Shown: one piece after another, positions 36,337 to 44,971 of the stretch | Position numbering within the stretch: the first letter of the stretch is position 1 | How the letters are laid out: every line of letters begins with the position of its first letter | NCBI GenBank assembly: GCA_001013295.1 | Contig: LAZY01000020.1 | Location: 35,922 to 99,921 of the forward strand | DNA length: 64,000 nucleotides | Direction of reading: 5' to 3' | Origin: Chryseobacterium indologenes | Lineage (GTDB): Bacteria; Bacteroidota; Bacteroidia; Flavobacteriales; Weeksellaceae | Notes under the pieces: generated by a model | Database searches by the model: none | Seen by the model: the letters and a program-made list of their open reading frames with translations, nothing else | What the model was told of the DNA's origin: nothing | Program-made: the position numbers and the translations under genes

Positions 36337-37656
36337 ATGAAATTCAGACTTCTTTTACTGGGATTATTTTTAAGCATTTTCATGAATGCTCAGAATACTT
36401 TTGAATTGATCAATACCCAAAAAGCAGTCATCCCTTTTAAGTTTATCAATAACCTTATTTTTATCCCGGTTAATATCAACGGCGCCGAGCTTACCTTTCT
36501 GCTGGATACCGGGGTTTCTGAAACCATCCTTTTCAGTCTTGACAATAAGGAGCTCAAACTTGGAAATGTTGAAAAGGTTAAATTTTCCGGGCTTGGGGGA
36601 AGCATAAGTATTGATGGACTGAAATCTGACCGCAATACAGGCCGAATCGGTGATGCTATCGTCAATACCTCAATGTCATTGTATGTGATTCTTGATGAAG
36701 AATTTAACATTTCATCTCATGTAGGCATCCCTGTTAATGGCGTTATCGGGTATCATTTATTCAAAAATCATCCTATCTTTATCGACTATGTATCCAAAAA
36801 AATAACGGTTTACGAAAATTCTGATGTAGTAAAAAAGAAAATCAGAAAATTTGAAGAGTTCCCCATCACGATTGAACAGGGTAAACCTTACCTTTCTGCT
36901 GATGTGGAAATGACTAATGAAAGAAAAACTTCAAAACTGCTGATCGACCTTGGAAACAGCGATGCGATATGGCTCTTCCCTACTCTCATTAAAAACTTTG
37001 TGTATAACAGACCCAATATTGATGATTTTCTTGGTCGAGGATTCAATGGAGATATTTATGGTAAACGAAGCAGAATCCATAATTTTTATCTGGGAGATTT
37101 CAAGTTTGAAAAACCTCTTACCGCGATGCCGGATGAATTCTCCATCCAACACGTCAATCTGGTAGAAGCCCGGAAAGGCTCTGTAGGTGGTGAAATTATG
37201 CGGAGATTTACTGTAGTTTTCGATTATCCCAACCAAAAACTATATCTGAGGAAAAACAAAAATTTTAACGATCCTTTCAACTTCAATATGAGCGGACTCG
37301 ACTTCAAACAGGATGGCCTGGAATGGGAACAGGACAGGGTAAAAATTGAAACCCAGAGATCTGCAGCCGTAGCCAATGAAATTTACAGAGATTCCTTTCA
37401 ATATAAATTCAGTTTAAAGCCTATATTTTCTATTTCAGGAGTAAGAAAAGATTCTCCCGCCTATGAAGCAGGTCTTCAAAAAGATGATAAGATCATCAGC
37501 ATCAATGGAGAAAGAACTGCCGATATGACTTTGGAAAAAATTGTAGAGCTGATGAAGTCTTATGAAGGACGAAATATTACCATGGTCGTTCAAAGAAAGA
37601 ATGAGCAGCTTACCTTACGTTTCACTCTGGAAGACCCAATTCCTTATCAAGAATAG
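36337..37656 (+). CDS. Retropepsin-like aspartic protease with PDZ domain
   Basis: A 439-residue exported protein (signal peptide ending in FMNAQ). Two aspartyl-protease-like halves show LLDTGVSE (D57-T-G59) and LLIDLGNSD (D204-L-G206); the second lacks the usual Thr/Ser after Asp, so it may be weakened. The C-terminal PDZ domain (about 350-430) has GVRKDSPAYEAGLQKDDKIISING. Such proteins probably act in the periplasm on envelope proteins. The membrane protein gene follows after 3 bp and is co-transcribed. Confidence 0.88.
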   Translation: MKFRLLLLGLFLSIFMNAQNTFELINTQKAVIPFKFINNLIFIPVNINGAELTFLLDTGVSETILFSLDNKELKLGNVEKVKFSGLGGSISIDGLKSDRNTGRIGDAIVNTSMSLYVILDEEFNISSHVGIPVNGVIGYHLFKNHPIFIDYVSKKITVYENSDVVKKKIRKFEEFPITIEQGKPYLSADVEMTNERKTSKLLIDLGNSDAIWLFPTLIKNFVYNRPNIDDFLGRGFNGDIYGKRSRIHNFYLGDFKFEKPLTAMPDEFSIQHVNLVEARKGSVGGEIMRRFTVVFDYPNQKLYLRKNKNFNDPFNFNMSGLDFKQDGLEWEQDRVKIETQRSAAVANEIYRDSFQYKFSLKPIFSISGVRKDSPAYEAGLQKDDKIISINGERTADMTLEKIVELMKSYEGRNITMVVQRKNEQLTLRFTLEDPIPYQE

Positions 37657-37659
37657 TAT

Positions 37660-38187
37660 ATGAAAACCGAAGAGACCACCTTAGACAAAATAAGAACGAG
37701 ACCCAGATTCAAAATGTTTACCCATCTCACCAAAGAAGAGTACGCAGATAATCTGAAAAAATACCTTGCTGAGCATAAAAAAGAATTTTCCGGCAATATC
37801 AACAAAGAAGTAGCAACCATCTGGGTAGAAACGAAATATGACAGCTACTGGAAACCTCATCTTGCCCTAAGGATAGAAATAGAAGAGGAAGATACTGTGA
37901 TCCGCGGAGTATTCGGTCCCAGCTCTGCAGTCTGGACATTCTTTATGTTTCTTTATTTTTTCTTTTCCATTTTCTGGATGACCTTCTTCACTATGTATTA
38001 TGTGGAAAAACAAATAAAAAGCACTGAATACCCGTGGGCACTGAGCGCTTCTTTTGTGATGTTATTTTTTATTCTTCTTACTTATATTGCAGCCAGGTTC
38101 GGGCAGCATAAAGGAAAAGAAGAAATGCTTAAACTGAGACAGTTTGCTGAAGAATCTACTTTACAGTTTGAAAAGAAAATTACTTAA
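37660..38187 (+). CDS. Two-span membrane protein of unknown function
   Basis: A 175-residue protein with a cytosolic-looking N-terminal domain of about 85 residues and two membrane helices (about 88-110 and 127-147). It follows the PDZ protease gene by three bases. It overlaps the convergent L,D-transpeptidase gene by eight bases at the 3' ends. No known motif. Confidence 0.78.
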   Translation: MKTEETTLDKIRTRPRFKMFTHLTKEEYADNLKKYLAEHKKEFSGNINKEVATIWVETKYDSYWKPHLALRIEIEEEDTVIRGVFGPSSAVWTFFMFLYFFFSIFWMTFFTMYYVEKQIKSTEYPWALSASFVMLFFILLTYIAARFGQHKGKEEMLKLRQFAEESTLQFEKKIT

Positions 38188-39223
38188 CAGACGGTTCTAA
38201 AGGTTTTTCACTTTGAACAGGTGCAGCCATAGCTTTTGCTGTTTTGATGGAATCTGCCACTCTTTCTCTGTTGCTTTGCTCCTTCAGCATTTTCGGAACA
38301 TCCGGTTCCAGAAGTTTGGTAAGCTCTTCAACAGATATATTATTGGCATTCGGGTCATCTAGAAGCTTTTTCCATGGTCTTCTTCCACCCCAGTTGTAAT
38401 CTCCAAATACCATTACAGCAGTTCCTCTCGCCTTGGTAGTGGCACCACCGGGAGCCAAAATCCAGGTATCGGCATAGGAATACAACCATTGAGCATCTTT
38501 TCTCAATAATCTTAAACATGAATGTGAAGCAGGGTATCCAGGCAATGTATATTCATGCCAGCCTATACCACCGATATTGTGGATATTGAAGTTATAAGGA
38601 AGTTTCCATTCGCTGCTGACGGTAGAAATGGACAGCTTCTTTTTCCAGTTGGCAAAGGTAAGCCCTCTAGTAGTCTGTGCTGTCTTTTTCCCCATACTTG
38701 TAGGCCCCCATTTTACAAGGCTACCGTTGGAGTATACTCCATAAGCCTGAATAGGATAGGAAAAGATGACAAATTTATTCACTCCGCTTAATACATCCAG
38801 CTGCATCGGAAATGGTGAATACGCCATCAGTGTAGTGTCTATTTTGGCAGGAACCACTAATGTATCGGCATTCCATTTACTTTTGGAATCCAGCCTGTTT
38901 AAGGCTAAAATAGCCGTACGCTCTTCTACGCTGTATTTCTTACTGAACTCCGCATATACGGAATCTCTCATCTTTTTATCTTTGGGAAGAACGAAAGCAT
39001 TATAAAAGCCGTTCTCCTGCATAGCTGGCGGCAAAGATTCTTTTTTTACCACCGGAACAGAGTCTTTTTTTACAGAATCTTTTTCTGCTTCCGGAGTTTC
39101 TGAAGCGGAAACGGTATCTTTAAAAGTATCGCTTATTTTTTCAATTTCTTTTTTACAGGAAACAAGAAATACTGCACAGAAAGATGCGTACAAAAATGAT
39201 TTTTTCACAGATATGTTCTTCAT
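38180..39223 (-). CDS. L,D-transpeptidase (YkuD) lipoprotein
   Basis: A cell-wall cross-linking or modifying enzyme of 347 residues. The lipoprotein signal ends in FLVSC. A proline- and lysine-rich linker follows, then a YkuD domain (about 130-270) with GIGWHEYTLPGYPASHSCLRLL, where Cys236 is the nucleophile. The usual SHGC is SHSC here. The substrate-side motif with HNIGGIGWH is present. It acts in the periplasm on peptidoglycan peptides. The C-terminal tail is helical and charged. Confidence 0.9.
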   Translation of the reverse strand: MKNISVKKSFLYASFCAVFLVSCKKEIEKISDTFKDTVSASETPEAEKDSVKKDSVPVVKKESLPPAMQENGFYNAFVLPKDKKMRDSVYAEFSKKYSVEERTAILALNRLDSKSKWNADTLVVPAKIDTTLMAYSPFPMQLDVLSGVNKFVIFSYPIQAYGVYSNGSLVKWGPTSMGKKTAQTTRGLTFANWKKKLSISTVSSEWKLPYNFNIHNIGGIGWHEYTLPGYPASHSCLRLLRKDAQWLYSYADTWILAPGGATTKARGTAVMVFGDYNWGGRRPWKKLLDDPNANNISVEELTKLLEPDVPKMLKEQSNRERVADSIKTAKAMAAPVQSEKPLEPSVK

Positions 39224-39478
39224 AAATAATATCGGTCATTAAGTTTGGCTACCCAGTACAAATATCAGACCTAAATTTGAATCCTAAAAGACATTATTGA
39301 AAATACCGTAAAAAAACGGAGGTTTATGAATAGCCGCTAAGAAGTGTTTTTTTCAATTCCTGAATTTCAGAGAGGTTTAAAAGTTTTCTTAAAGAAATTA
39401 TTCATCAGATTTTTCTTTTGTACCCATCCATTATTAGGTATATCTGCTCTGTGCATCCAATTTTTTAATAGTTCAACT

Positions 39479-39766
39479 CTAAGACAGTAAGTCAATAAGA
39501 AATCTTATCACCCATAAAAAAGCAACAAATGCCAATATTGAGAACTGAATTTTATTGGCAATTTTATTTCCGAATTTCCAAACGAAGATCCTGTCTATCC
39601 CTACTAACAGCAAAACGGGAATTAAACCCAGAAGAATATACATTCCAAATAAAGCATCAGGCGCTGAAACTCCCGTCATCAACATAATGGAAACAACCAA
39701 TCCTATAATGATAGCTGCGATTCCTAAAATAAAAAACAGGGTCCAGTTTTTCAATTGTTTTTTCAT
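39479..39766 (-). CDS. Small membrane protein
   Basis: A 95-residue protein with three predicted membrane helices (about 8-30, 38-58 and 70-92). No recognised family. It lies just downstream of another small membrane protein on the same strand, with 18 bases between them, so they are probably one transcript. Confidence 0.65.
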   Translation of the reverse strand: MKKQLKNWTLFFILGIAAIIIGLVVSIMLMTGVSAPDALFGMYILLGLIPVLLLVGIDRIFVWKFGNKIANKIQFSILAFVAFLWVIRFLIDLLS

Positions 39767-39784
39767 AGATTATTAATGATCATA

Positions 39785-40204
39785 TTATTGGGCTATTGTA
39801 TCGAAACGGATCTTCAATCTGTAATAGTAAAATATCCAGATAATCAGCCATGGCAGGTTCATCATCAGAAAAAAGAGTATATCCTCTCTACTGACCTTTC
39901 CATCCCAAATGGTAGAAAGAGAAGCAATAGCAATTACCGGCAACAGAAACCAGCATAATGCAGTCTTAATCTTGCCCTGAAATGGTCGTAAAACTGACAA
40001 CAAACTGCTAAAAGAAAGTATACTCAGAAAGAACACCCAGAATATAGCAAAACCGTACGCCAATCCACTCATATCACAATTTCTGGGGTATTCTCTTACT
40101 TCTCTGGTAAGACTTAAGAACACCATTAAAAGAATAAAAGTGACCAATGTGGATATAAGCCAGGTTTTCAGGATTGAGCCTAAAATAAATTTTCTTTTGA
40201 ACAT
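39785..40204 (-). CDS. Small membrane protein
   Basis: A 139-residue integral membrane protein with four hydrophobic segments and a basic N-terminus (MFKRKFILGSILKTW). Not recognised. It pairs with the 95-residue membrane protein downstream. Confidence 0.65.
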   Translation of the reverse strand: MFKRKFILGSILKTWLISTLVTFILLMVFLSLTREVREYPRNCDMSGLAYGFAIFWVFFLSILSFSSLLSVLRPFQGKIKTALCWFLLPVIAIASLSTIWDGKVSREDILFFLMMNLPWLIIWIFYYYRLKIRFDTIAQ

Positions 40205-40331
40205 TTGATCTATGCTTGGCAGATAAAAATAACAATATCTGCCGAATATTCAAAAAGCAGGTAGTAAAACTTAGTAATATATAAGCTATTACGATAAAAT
40301 CTAAAATTGAATACTGAAAAAATATTTCTTA

Positions 40332-40354
40332 TGTCTTAATTTCTAAATTAGGAC
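40332..40354 (-). repeat. 23-bp sequence, inverted copy of 47771-47793
   Basis: On the minus strand this reads GTCCTAATTT then AGAAATTAAGACA. It matches GTCCTAATTTCTAAATAATGACA at 47771 in 19 of 23 positions. The pair brackets the peptide operon in inverted orientation. Confidence 0.4.
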
Positions 40355-40360
40355 AACTAA

Positions 40361-41032
40361 TTAACCTTCGCTTATCAGTCTTTGCAAAAATAATTTCTCC
40401 ATATCTTCTTTAAAAGACTTATACTTTTTGATTCTACTATCATACATATTCTTGATCATCTTATTCCACAATAGCGTAATAATAGCGGAAATTAAAAATA
40501 CAAACAAATTTGATTTAAGCTTAAATGAGTTTTCAAGCTCAGAAGCCATTATATAGCTTACAATGAAAGCCAATAAAGCACTCCCTATAACACTTACAAT
40601 TCTATTAATTGAATCCTTCCATTTCTCTATTTGAGTAATTCGATACTGAGATTGATCTATTAGAAACTTTATGGCTTCAGTATTATAATTGATATATTCT
40701 GTACTTATAAGATTGTCTCTTTTTAATATTACAGATGTGGATTTGAAAGGAGCCTTTTTGTTATCAATTATATAACCGTCTTTTTCCAAAAATATTCCGA
40801 TTATACCTACATCTACCATAAAAGCAATAAAAAGTGTTGCAATTCCTAAAAGCATGAAAAAGAACCCACTTAAAGAGTTTTGAAGGATAATCCAAAAATA
40901 CCCCGATACCACACCTGCGAGTCCAGGAAAGAATGATAACCTGGAAAAAAAAGTATATCTCCAAGGAAGAAAAATCTCTATATAACTGAACTGTTTATTA
41001 TGTTTTTTTAAAATTAAATTAAAATCATTCAT
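40361..41032 (-). CDS. Membrane protein at the end of the RiPP operon
   Basis: A 223-residue protein with four predicted spans (about 32-50, 55-78, 145-165 and 172-192) and a charged central loop and tail. Not recognised. It is the last gene of the minus-strand peptide operon, about 50 bp after the 38-residue membrane peptide. By position it could be an immunity protein or export accessory; nothing in the sequence proves either. Confidence 0.72.
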   Translation of the reverse strand: MNDFNLILKKHNKQFSYIEIFLPWRYTFFSRLSFFPGLAGVVSGYFWIILQNSLSGFFFMLLGIATLFIAFMVDVGIIGIFLEKDGYIIDNKKAPFKSTSVILKRDNLISTEYINYNTEAIKFLIDQSQYRITQIEKWKDSINRIVSVIGSALLAFIVSYIMASELENSFKLKSNLFVFLISAIITLLWNKMIKNMYDSRIKKYKSFKEDMEKLFLQRLISEG

Positions 41033-41082
41033 TCTTTTAATTTCAATTATTTATGATGAAAATATTTCTACTTATTAATTAG

Positions 41083-41199
41083 CTATAAAAATAAGATTTT
41101 ACATGCAAAAATTATAGCTGCTATGCTCAATATTGATAGAACAATACCTATTATGGTCAGAGATTTCGGAATTTCTCCCATTACATGATTTGGTTTCAT
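41083..41199 (-). CDS. 38-residue single-span membrane peptide
   Basis: A short frame starting two bases after the stop of the C39-ABC exporter gene. The product is MKPNHVMGEIPKSLTIIGIV followed by more hydrophobic residues and the ending ACKILFL. It has a polar, proline-containing N-terminus and one strong membrane helix of about 22 residues. The tight coupling to the exporter and the membrane-peptide composition argue that it is real. Possible roles are an accessory subunit, immunity peptide or adaptor for the exporter; all are inference. Confidence 0.62.
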   Translation of the reverse strand: MKPNHVMGEIPKSLTIIGIVLSILSIAAIIFACKILFL

Positions 41200-41201
41200 A
41201 A

Positions 41202-43379
41202 TTACAGTCCTAATTCTAATTGATTTTTAATAAGTTCAAAATATTTTCCTTTGTTCTGGATTAATTCATTATGATTTCCTCTTTCAATAATTACTCCATT
41301 ATCTAAAACTACAATCTGATCTGCATTTTTTACGGTAGATAATCTATGCGCTACTATAATCATCGTTTTGTTTTTAAAATAATCATTTATATTTTCAACA
41401 ATAATTCTTTCATTTTTTGCATCCAAAGAATTAGTGGCTTCATCAAAAAACAGATAATCAGGATTTTTGTAAATAGCTCTTGCAATTAATATTCGCTGTC
41501 GTTGACCATGACTTATTCCAATGCCTTCTGTTCCTATAATAGTATCTGATTTAAGAGCTAAACTATTAATAAATTCATCCATATTGGCCAGCTTTATAGC
41601 ATTATTCAGCCTTCCTTCATCGGGATTTCCCTCTAGAGCTATATTATACGAAATCGTATCTGAAAATATAAAGCTATCCTGCAAAATGACCCCACATTTA
41701 TTTCGCCATAAAGTATTTTCAATTTCTTCCAGAGGCATCGAATCTAATAATATCTCTCCCTCCTGCTGTTTATAAAATTTTAAGAGAAGCTTTAAAAGTG
41801 TTGTTTTCCCACTACCACTCTCTCCAACAATAGCAGTTGTTTTCCCTTTAGGAATAACTAGTGAGATGTCTTTTAAAATAGAATTTGAATTATCATAAGA
41901 GAAATTCAAATTTCTAATATTAATATCCTGTATGTCAGATAAATTAGAAAATTTACTTAAATTTTCTTCATTAGGTTTATTATGAATTTCGTTTAATCTT
42001 TCAAAGCTTACTTTTACCAATTGATACTGTAGAACAAAATTGATAAGTTGGCTTATTGGACCATTAATCCCTCCCAAAATAAACATTATGGCCAACATAC
42101 TTCCTATAGTAAGACTTTCATTCATTATTGCTATGGATGAAACAAAAATAACCAGGATTGTTTGAAAAAAACTGATAAACCTATAACTTTCATATTGTTG
42201 ATTTGTTTTAAGTTTATCAATATTATTTAAGTAAATTCCCGTTTGTATTGTCTGCCATTCATTACGCTTATGCTCTTCAAGATTATTTAACTTAATCTCC
42301 TGCATGGAGTTTATTAATTCATAAATTTTATTTTGATCTTTGGCCTGTAAAGAAAATGTTTTCCGATCTAAAATTTTTATTTTTTTAATAAATCTAAATA
42401 TCCATAATAGCTCTAAAGTAGTCCCCGTTAAAATAATTAAAAAGATGTTTACATCGAAATACAGCAAGATGAAAGCATATATAAAAATACTGAAAATAGA
42501 AAATACAGTCTGAATAAGATCTTTCGACAAGAACTCTTCAATTCTTTTATGATCCTGTATTCTTTGTGTTAAATCACCTATATTTTTACTGTTGAAAAAT
42601 TTCAAAGGTAATTGCATTAATTTAATTAGAAAATCAGAGATAATGGACAAACTTATCCTGCTGCTTATATGAATAAATAGCCATGATCGATAAAATTCCA
42701 ATCCAACTTTACTAATAAAAATTATAATTTGTGCAACTAAAACAAGATATAGAAAAGAGACATCTTTCTTAGCCACCCCTCTATCTAGAATTTTTTGTGT
42801 AAAAAAAGGAAATATAAGCTCAATACAAGAAGAAATTAATAAAGTTAATGCAATTAAAAAAAGTTGTACTTTATGTTTTCTTAAATACTGTATAACATAT
42901 TCTAGACTTCCTTTTGTTTTATTTTGAATTGAGTTATTATCAGATAATGCTTCTGTGGGTTCTAATAATACAATAATTCCCTCTTCTTTTTCTTGAGTCC
43001 ATCCTTTCAGAAAATCTGATTTTGAATATACAGTTTTTCCAAAAGCGGGATCTGCAACATACACTTTCTTGGAAGTGATCTTATGTACCACTATAAAATG
43101 GTTTTGGTTCCAGAAAAAGATAGCAGGGAGCGGAATATTTTCCAGAGCTTTATCATAATCCAACTTCACAATTAATGTTTTGTATCCTAGCTTCTCAGAA
43201 GTATCATTCAGATCTGAAATTGAAATACCCTGTTTGATAAGATTGCTTTCAACCAAAACAGGGTGATCATTAGCTATGTCTACATTGTAATATTTGCTTA
43301 TCATTCTTAAACAAGCAATTCCACAGTCCTGGCTATCCAACTGTCTAAAAAAAGGAAATTTATTGTTATACAATTCCAT
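41202..43379 (-). CDS. Peptidase C39 domain ABC transporter (PCAT exporter)
   Basis: A 725-residue inner-membrane exporter that removes leader peptides and secretes the cores. The N-terminal C39 peptidase (about 8-130) has QLDSQDCGIAC with catalytic Cys19, His94 (NHFIVVH) and Asp110 (ADPAFGK). Six membrane helices lie at about 170-460. The ATPase domain has Walker A GESGSGKTT (519-527), an ISHGQRQ signature instead of LSGGQ, Walker B LFFDEA (Asp646, Glu647) and an AHRLST switch. The start overlaps the maturase stop by 14 bp. Substrates could be the adjacent 69-residue precursor and the GG-leader peptides at 50173 and 59354. Confidence 0.94.
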   Translation of the reverse strand: MELYNNKFPFFRQLDSQDCGIACLRMISKYYNVDIANDHPVLVESNLIKQGISISDLNDTSEKLGYKTLIVKLDYDKALENIPLPAIFFWNQNHFIVVHKITSKKVYVADPAFGKTVYSKSDFLKGWTQEKEEGIIVLLEPTEALSDNNSIQNKTKGSLEYVIQYLRKHKVQLFLIALTLLISSCIELIFPFFTQKILDRGVAKKDVSFLYLVLVAQIIIFISKVGLEFYRSWLFIHISSRISLSIISDFLIKLMQLPLKFFNSKNIGDLTQRIQDHKRIEEFLSKDLIQTVFSIFSIFIYAFILLYFDVNIFLIILTGTTLELLWIFRFIKKIKILDRKTFSLQAKDQNKIYELINSMQEIKLNNLEEHKRNEWQTIQTGIYLNNIDKLKTNQQYESYRFISFFQTILVIFVSSIAIMNESLTIGSMLAIMFILGGINGPISQLINFVLQYQLVKVSFERLNEIHNKPNEENLSKFSNLSDIQDINIRNLNFSYDNSNSILKDISLVIPKGKTTAIVGESGSGKTTLLKLLLKFYKQQEGEILLDSMPLEEIENTLWRNKCGVILQDSFIFSDTISYNIALEGNPDEGRLNNAIKLANMDEFINSLALKSDTIIGTEGIGISHGQRQRILIARAIYKNPDYLFFDEATNSLDAKNERIIVENINDYFKNKTMIIVAHRLSTVKNADQIVVLDNGVIIERGNHNELIQNKGKYFELIKNQLELGL

Positions 43380-44613
43380 ATTCTATTTTACGAAAGCTCT
43401 CTAACTTTTCTGTATATACCGGATCTGGTAAAGTAGGTAGATTCTCTTCAATTATTGCCAACGCTTTTTCATAAGTTAACTTCTGAATACCAGTACTCTG
43501 GATAACTTCAGCAGGAAGATCATCGATAATTGTACCTTGAATATAAGTGATTAATTTTAATAAATCATCACAATAAACAGACGGGTTATTGAATCCGTTT
43601 TCAGAACTGTATCTATGTGCTATATAGCCGCCACCACAAATTTCATTAACCGGGCATGCCAGGCACTTCTTAGATAAATATCGGCCACTGTTATAATATA
43701 TTTCAGCTAAAGTATTACCAAATGCGTCTTCAAGCTCATTACTCATGACATTAATGTTGGTTTTCGTGAAATTTTCTCCACAAATTTTTAAAACATCTAC
43801 AGGCTCTATTTCTCCATTGGTCTCAATGACTAAAACATTATTTTCTGATGTTCCCAACATATCTATATCACAATCCAGCCCCAATACAGCATCCATTATA
43901 ATCCTAAACAATCTAAATTCCAGAAGTTTATTCTTTTCAAAATATAGTTTATTGAATATCTGAATATACCATTCTGATAAAGAATATCTTTTAGAAAATG
44001 AATCCAAGCTATCATAGTTGGCATCCATAATCAAAATATCAAGATTATGAATATTGGATTCTAGAAACCCCATGTACATTTCTTCAGGATCAATATCTAA
44101 ATTCATTACCCCCAAACAGCCATACGGTATTTTATTTTCTCTTAAAACCCCTATTCCTTTGATTACTTTATCAAAAGTTCCTTTTCCTTTTTTATCTACC
44201 CTGTAGTAATCATGGCTTTTTTTATTGCCATCAATACTCACTCCAACAGAAATAGAATACTTTTCAAAAATAGAGCACCATTCGTTATCAATTAAAATTC
44301 CATTGGTTTGTATTGATAATGAAACTTCAATATTCTCTTTTTCAATCAGTTTAAATATCTCAATCATTTTTACAAATTCTGTCTTACTCATCAGCAAGGG
44401 CTCGCCACCATGCAGGATGATGTGAAACTTATCTACATCAAATTTCTTACAATGATTTATTACTTTTTCCGTTAAGCTTCTTACTGTCGCTTCACTTATA
44501 AATTTAGGCTGATTGCGATAAGAGGTATCTCCCAAATTATACATATAACAATATGTACAGTTTATATTGCAAAGACTCGCAATTTTTACAATAATTCTAT
44601 TTACACCTTTCAT
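43366..44613 (-). CDS. Radical SAM/SPASM peptide maturase, cyclophane-forming type
   Basis: A 415-residue iron-sulfur enzyme. The radical SAM cluster motif is C15-N-I-N-C19-T-Y-C22 in KIASLCNINCTYCYMYN, followed by LGDTS and LHGGEPLL. The C-terminal SPASM-like cluster has Cys317, Cys320, Cys326 and Cys348 within CLACPVNEICGGG, HRYSSENGF and NPSVYC. This CGGG..HRY..NGF.NPSVYC pattern is characteristic of FxsB/XyeB-like enzymes, which join an aromatic ring to a side-chain carbon two residues later. The precursor gene lies 67 bp upstream, behind a hairpin. Confidence 0.92.
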   Translation of the reverse strand: MKGVNRIIVKIASLCNINCTYCYMYNLGDTSYRNQPKFISEATVRSLTEKVINHCKKFDVDKFHIILHGGEPLLMSKTEFVKMIEIFKLIEKENIEVSLSIQTNGILIDNEWCSIFEKYSISVGVSIDGNKKSHDYYRVDKKGKGTFDKVIKGIGVLRENKIPYGCLGVMNLDIDPEEMYMGFLESNIHNLDILIMDANYDSLDSFSKRYSLSEWYIQIFNKLYFEKNKLLEFRLFRIIMDAVLGLDCDIDMLGTSENNVLVIETNGEIEPVDVLKICGENFTKTNINVMSNELEDAFGNTLAEIYYNSGRYLSKKCLACPVNEICGGGYIAHRYSSENGFNNPSVYCDDLLKLITYIQGTIIDDLPAEVIQSTGIQKLTYEKALAIIEENLPTLPDPVYTEKLESFRKIEYGIV

Positions 44614-44642
44614 ATCAATTTTTGTTTTTTTTCTTAATTAAG

Positions 44643-44670
44643 ATAATAAACCCGGCAAATTAATGCCGGG
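44643..44670 (-). terminator. Hairpin between precursor and maturase genes (attenuator-like)
   Basis: Perfect stem CCCGGCA / TGCCGGG with a six-base loop, 10 bases after the precursor stop, followed on the minus strand by TTTATTAT. The poor T run suggests partial termination or 3'-end protection, giving more precursor than enzyme. Confidence 0.7.
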
Positions 44671-44680
44671 CTTGTTACAA

Positions 44681-44890
44681 TTAATTAGCTTCCTCAAATG
44701 CTTTAGGAACAGTTGTAACGGTTTTCTTCCCGAAATCAGGCGTTTGAGCCCAACTTTCGTTTCTCCATCCCGCAACGTTGTTGCATGATAAAACATTTAA
44801 TACTGAGTTTTTTAAAACTCCATTTGATAATGCTTCTAATGAATTTTTTAAAGCATCACCATCTTGCTTTGTTAATCTTGTTTTGAACAT
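44681..44890 (-). CDS. RiPP precursor peptide
   Basis: A 69-residue peptide just upstream of the maturase. A helical leader-like half (about 1-40, with LKNSLEALSNGVLKNSVLNVL) is followed by a core-like half containing G-W42-R-N44, W47-A-Q49, F53-G-K55 and possibly F65-E-E67. Aromatic-x-N/Q/K triplets are the substrate pattern of cyclophane-forming maturases. The C39 site is uncertain: there is no GG, and AG at 40-41 just before W42 is the best candidate. One Cys (36) lies before the likely core. It probably yields a secreted, cross-linked peptide; activity is unknown. Confidence 0.82.
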   Translation of the reverse strand: MFKTRLTKQDGDALKNSLEALSNGVLKNSVLNVLSCNNVAGWRNESWAQTPDFGKKTVTTVPKAFEEAN

Positions 44891-44971
44891 AAGATTTAAA
44901 GATTAGTTATTAGGTTTTTGTCAATAGTTTAAACACATTAGACCTTTTCGGTGTTTGCTTATTATAATATG

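Noticed and set aside
44681..44890. Canonical double-glycine leader in the 69-residue precursor
   Set aside because: No GG or GA is found in a suitable position. AG at residues 40-41 is only a possible site, so I did not state a cleavage point.
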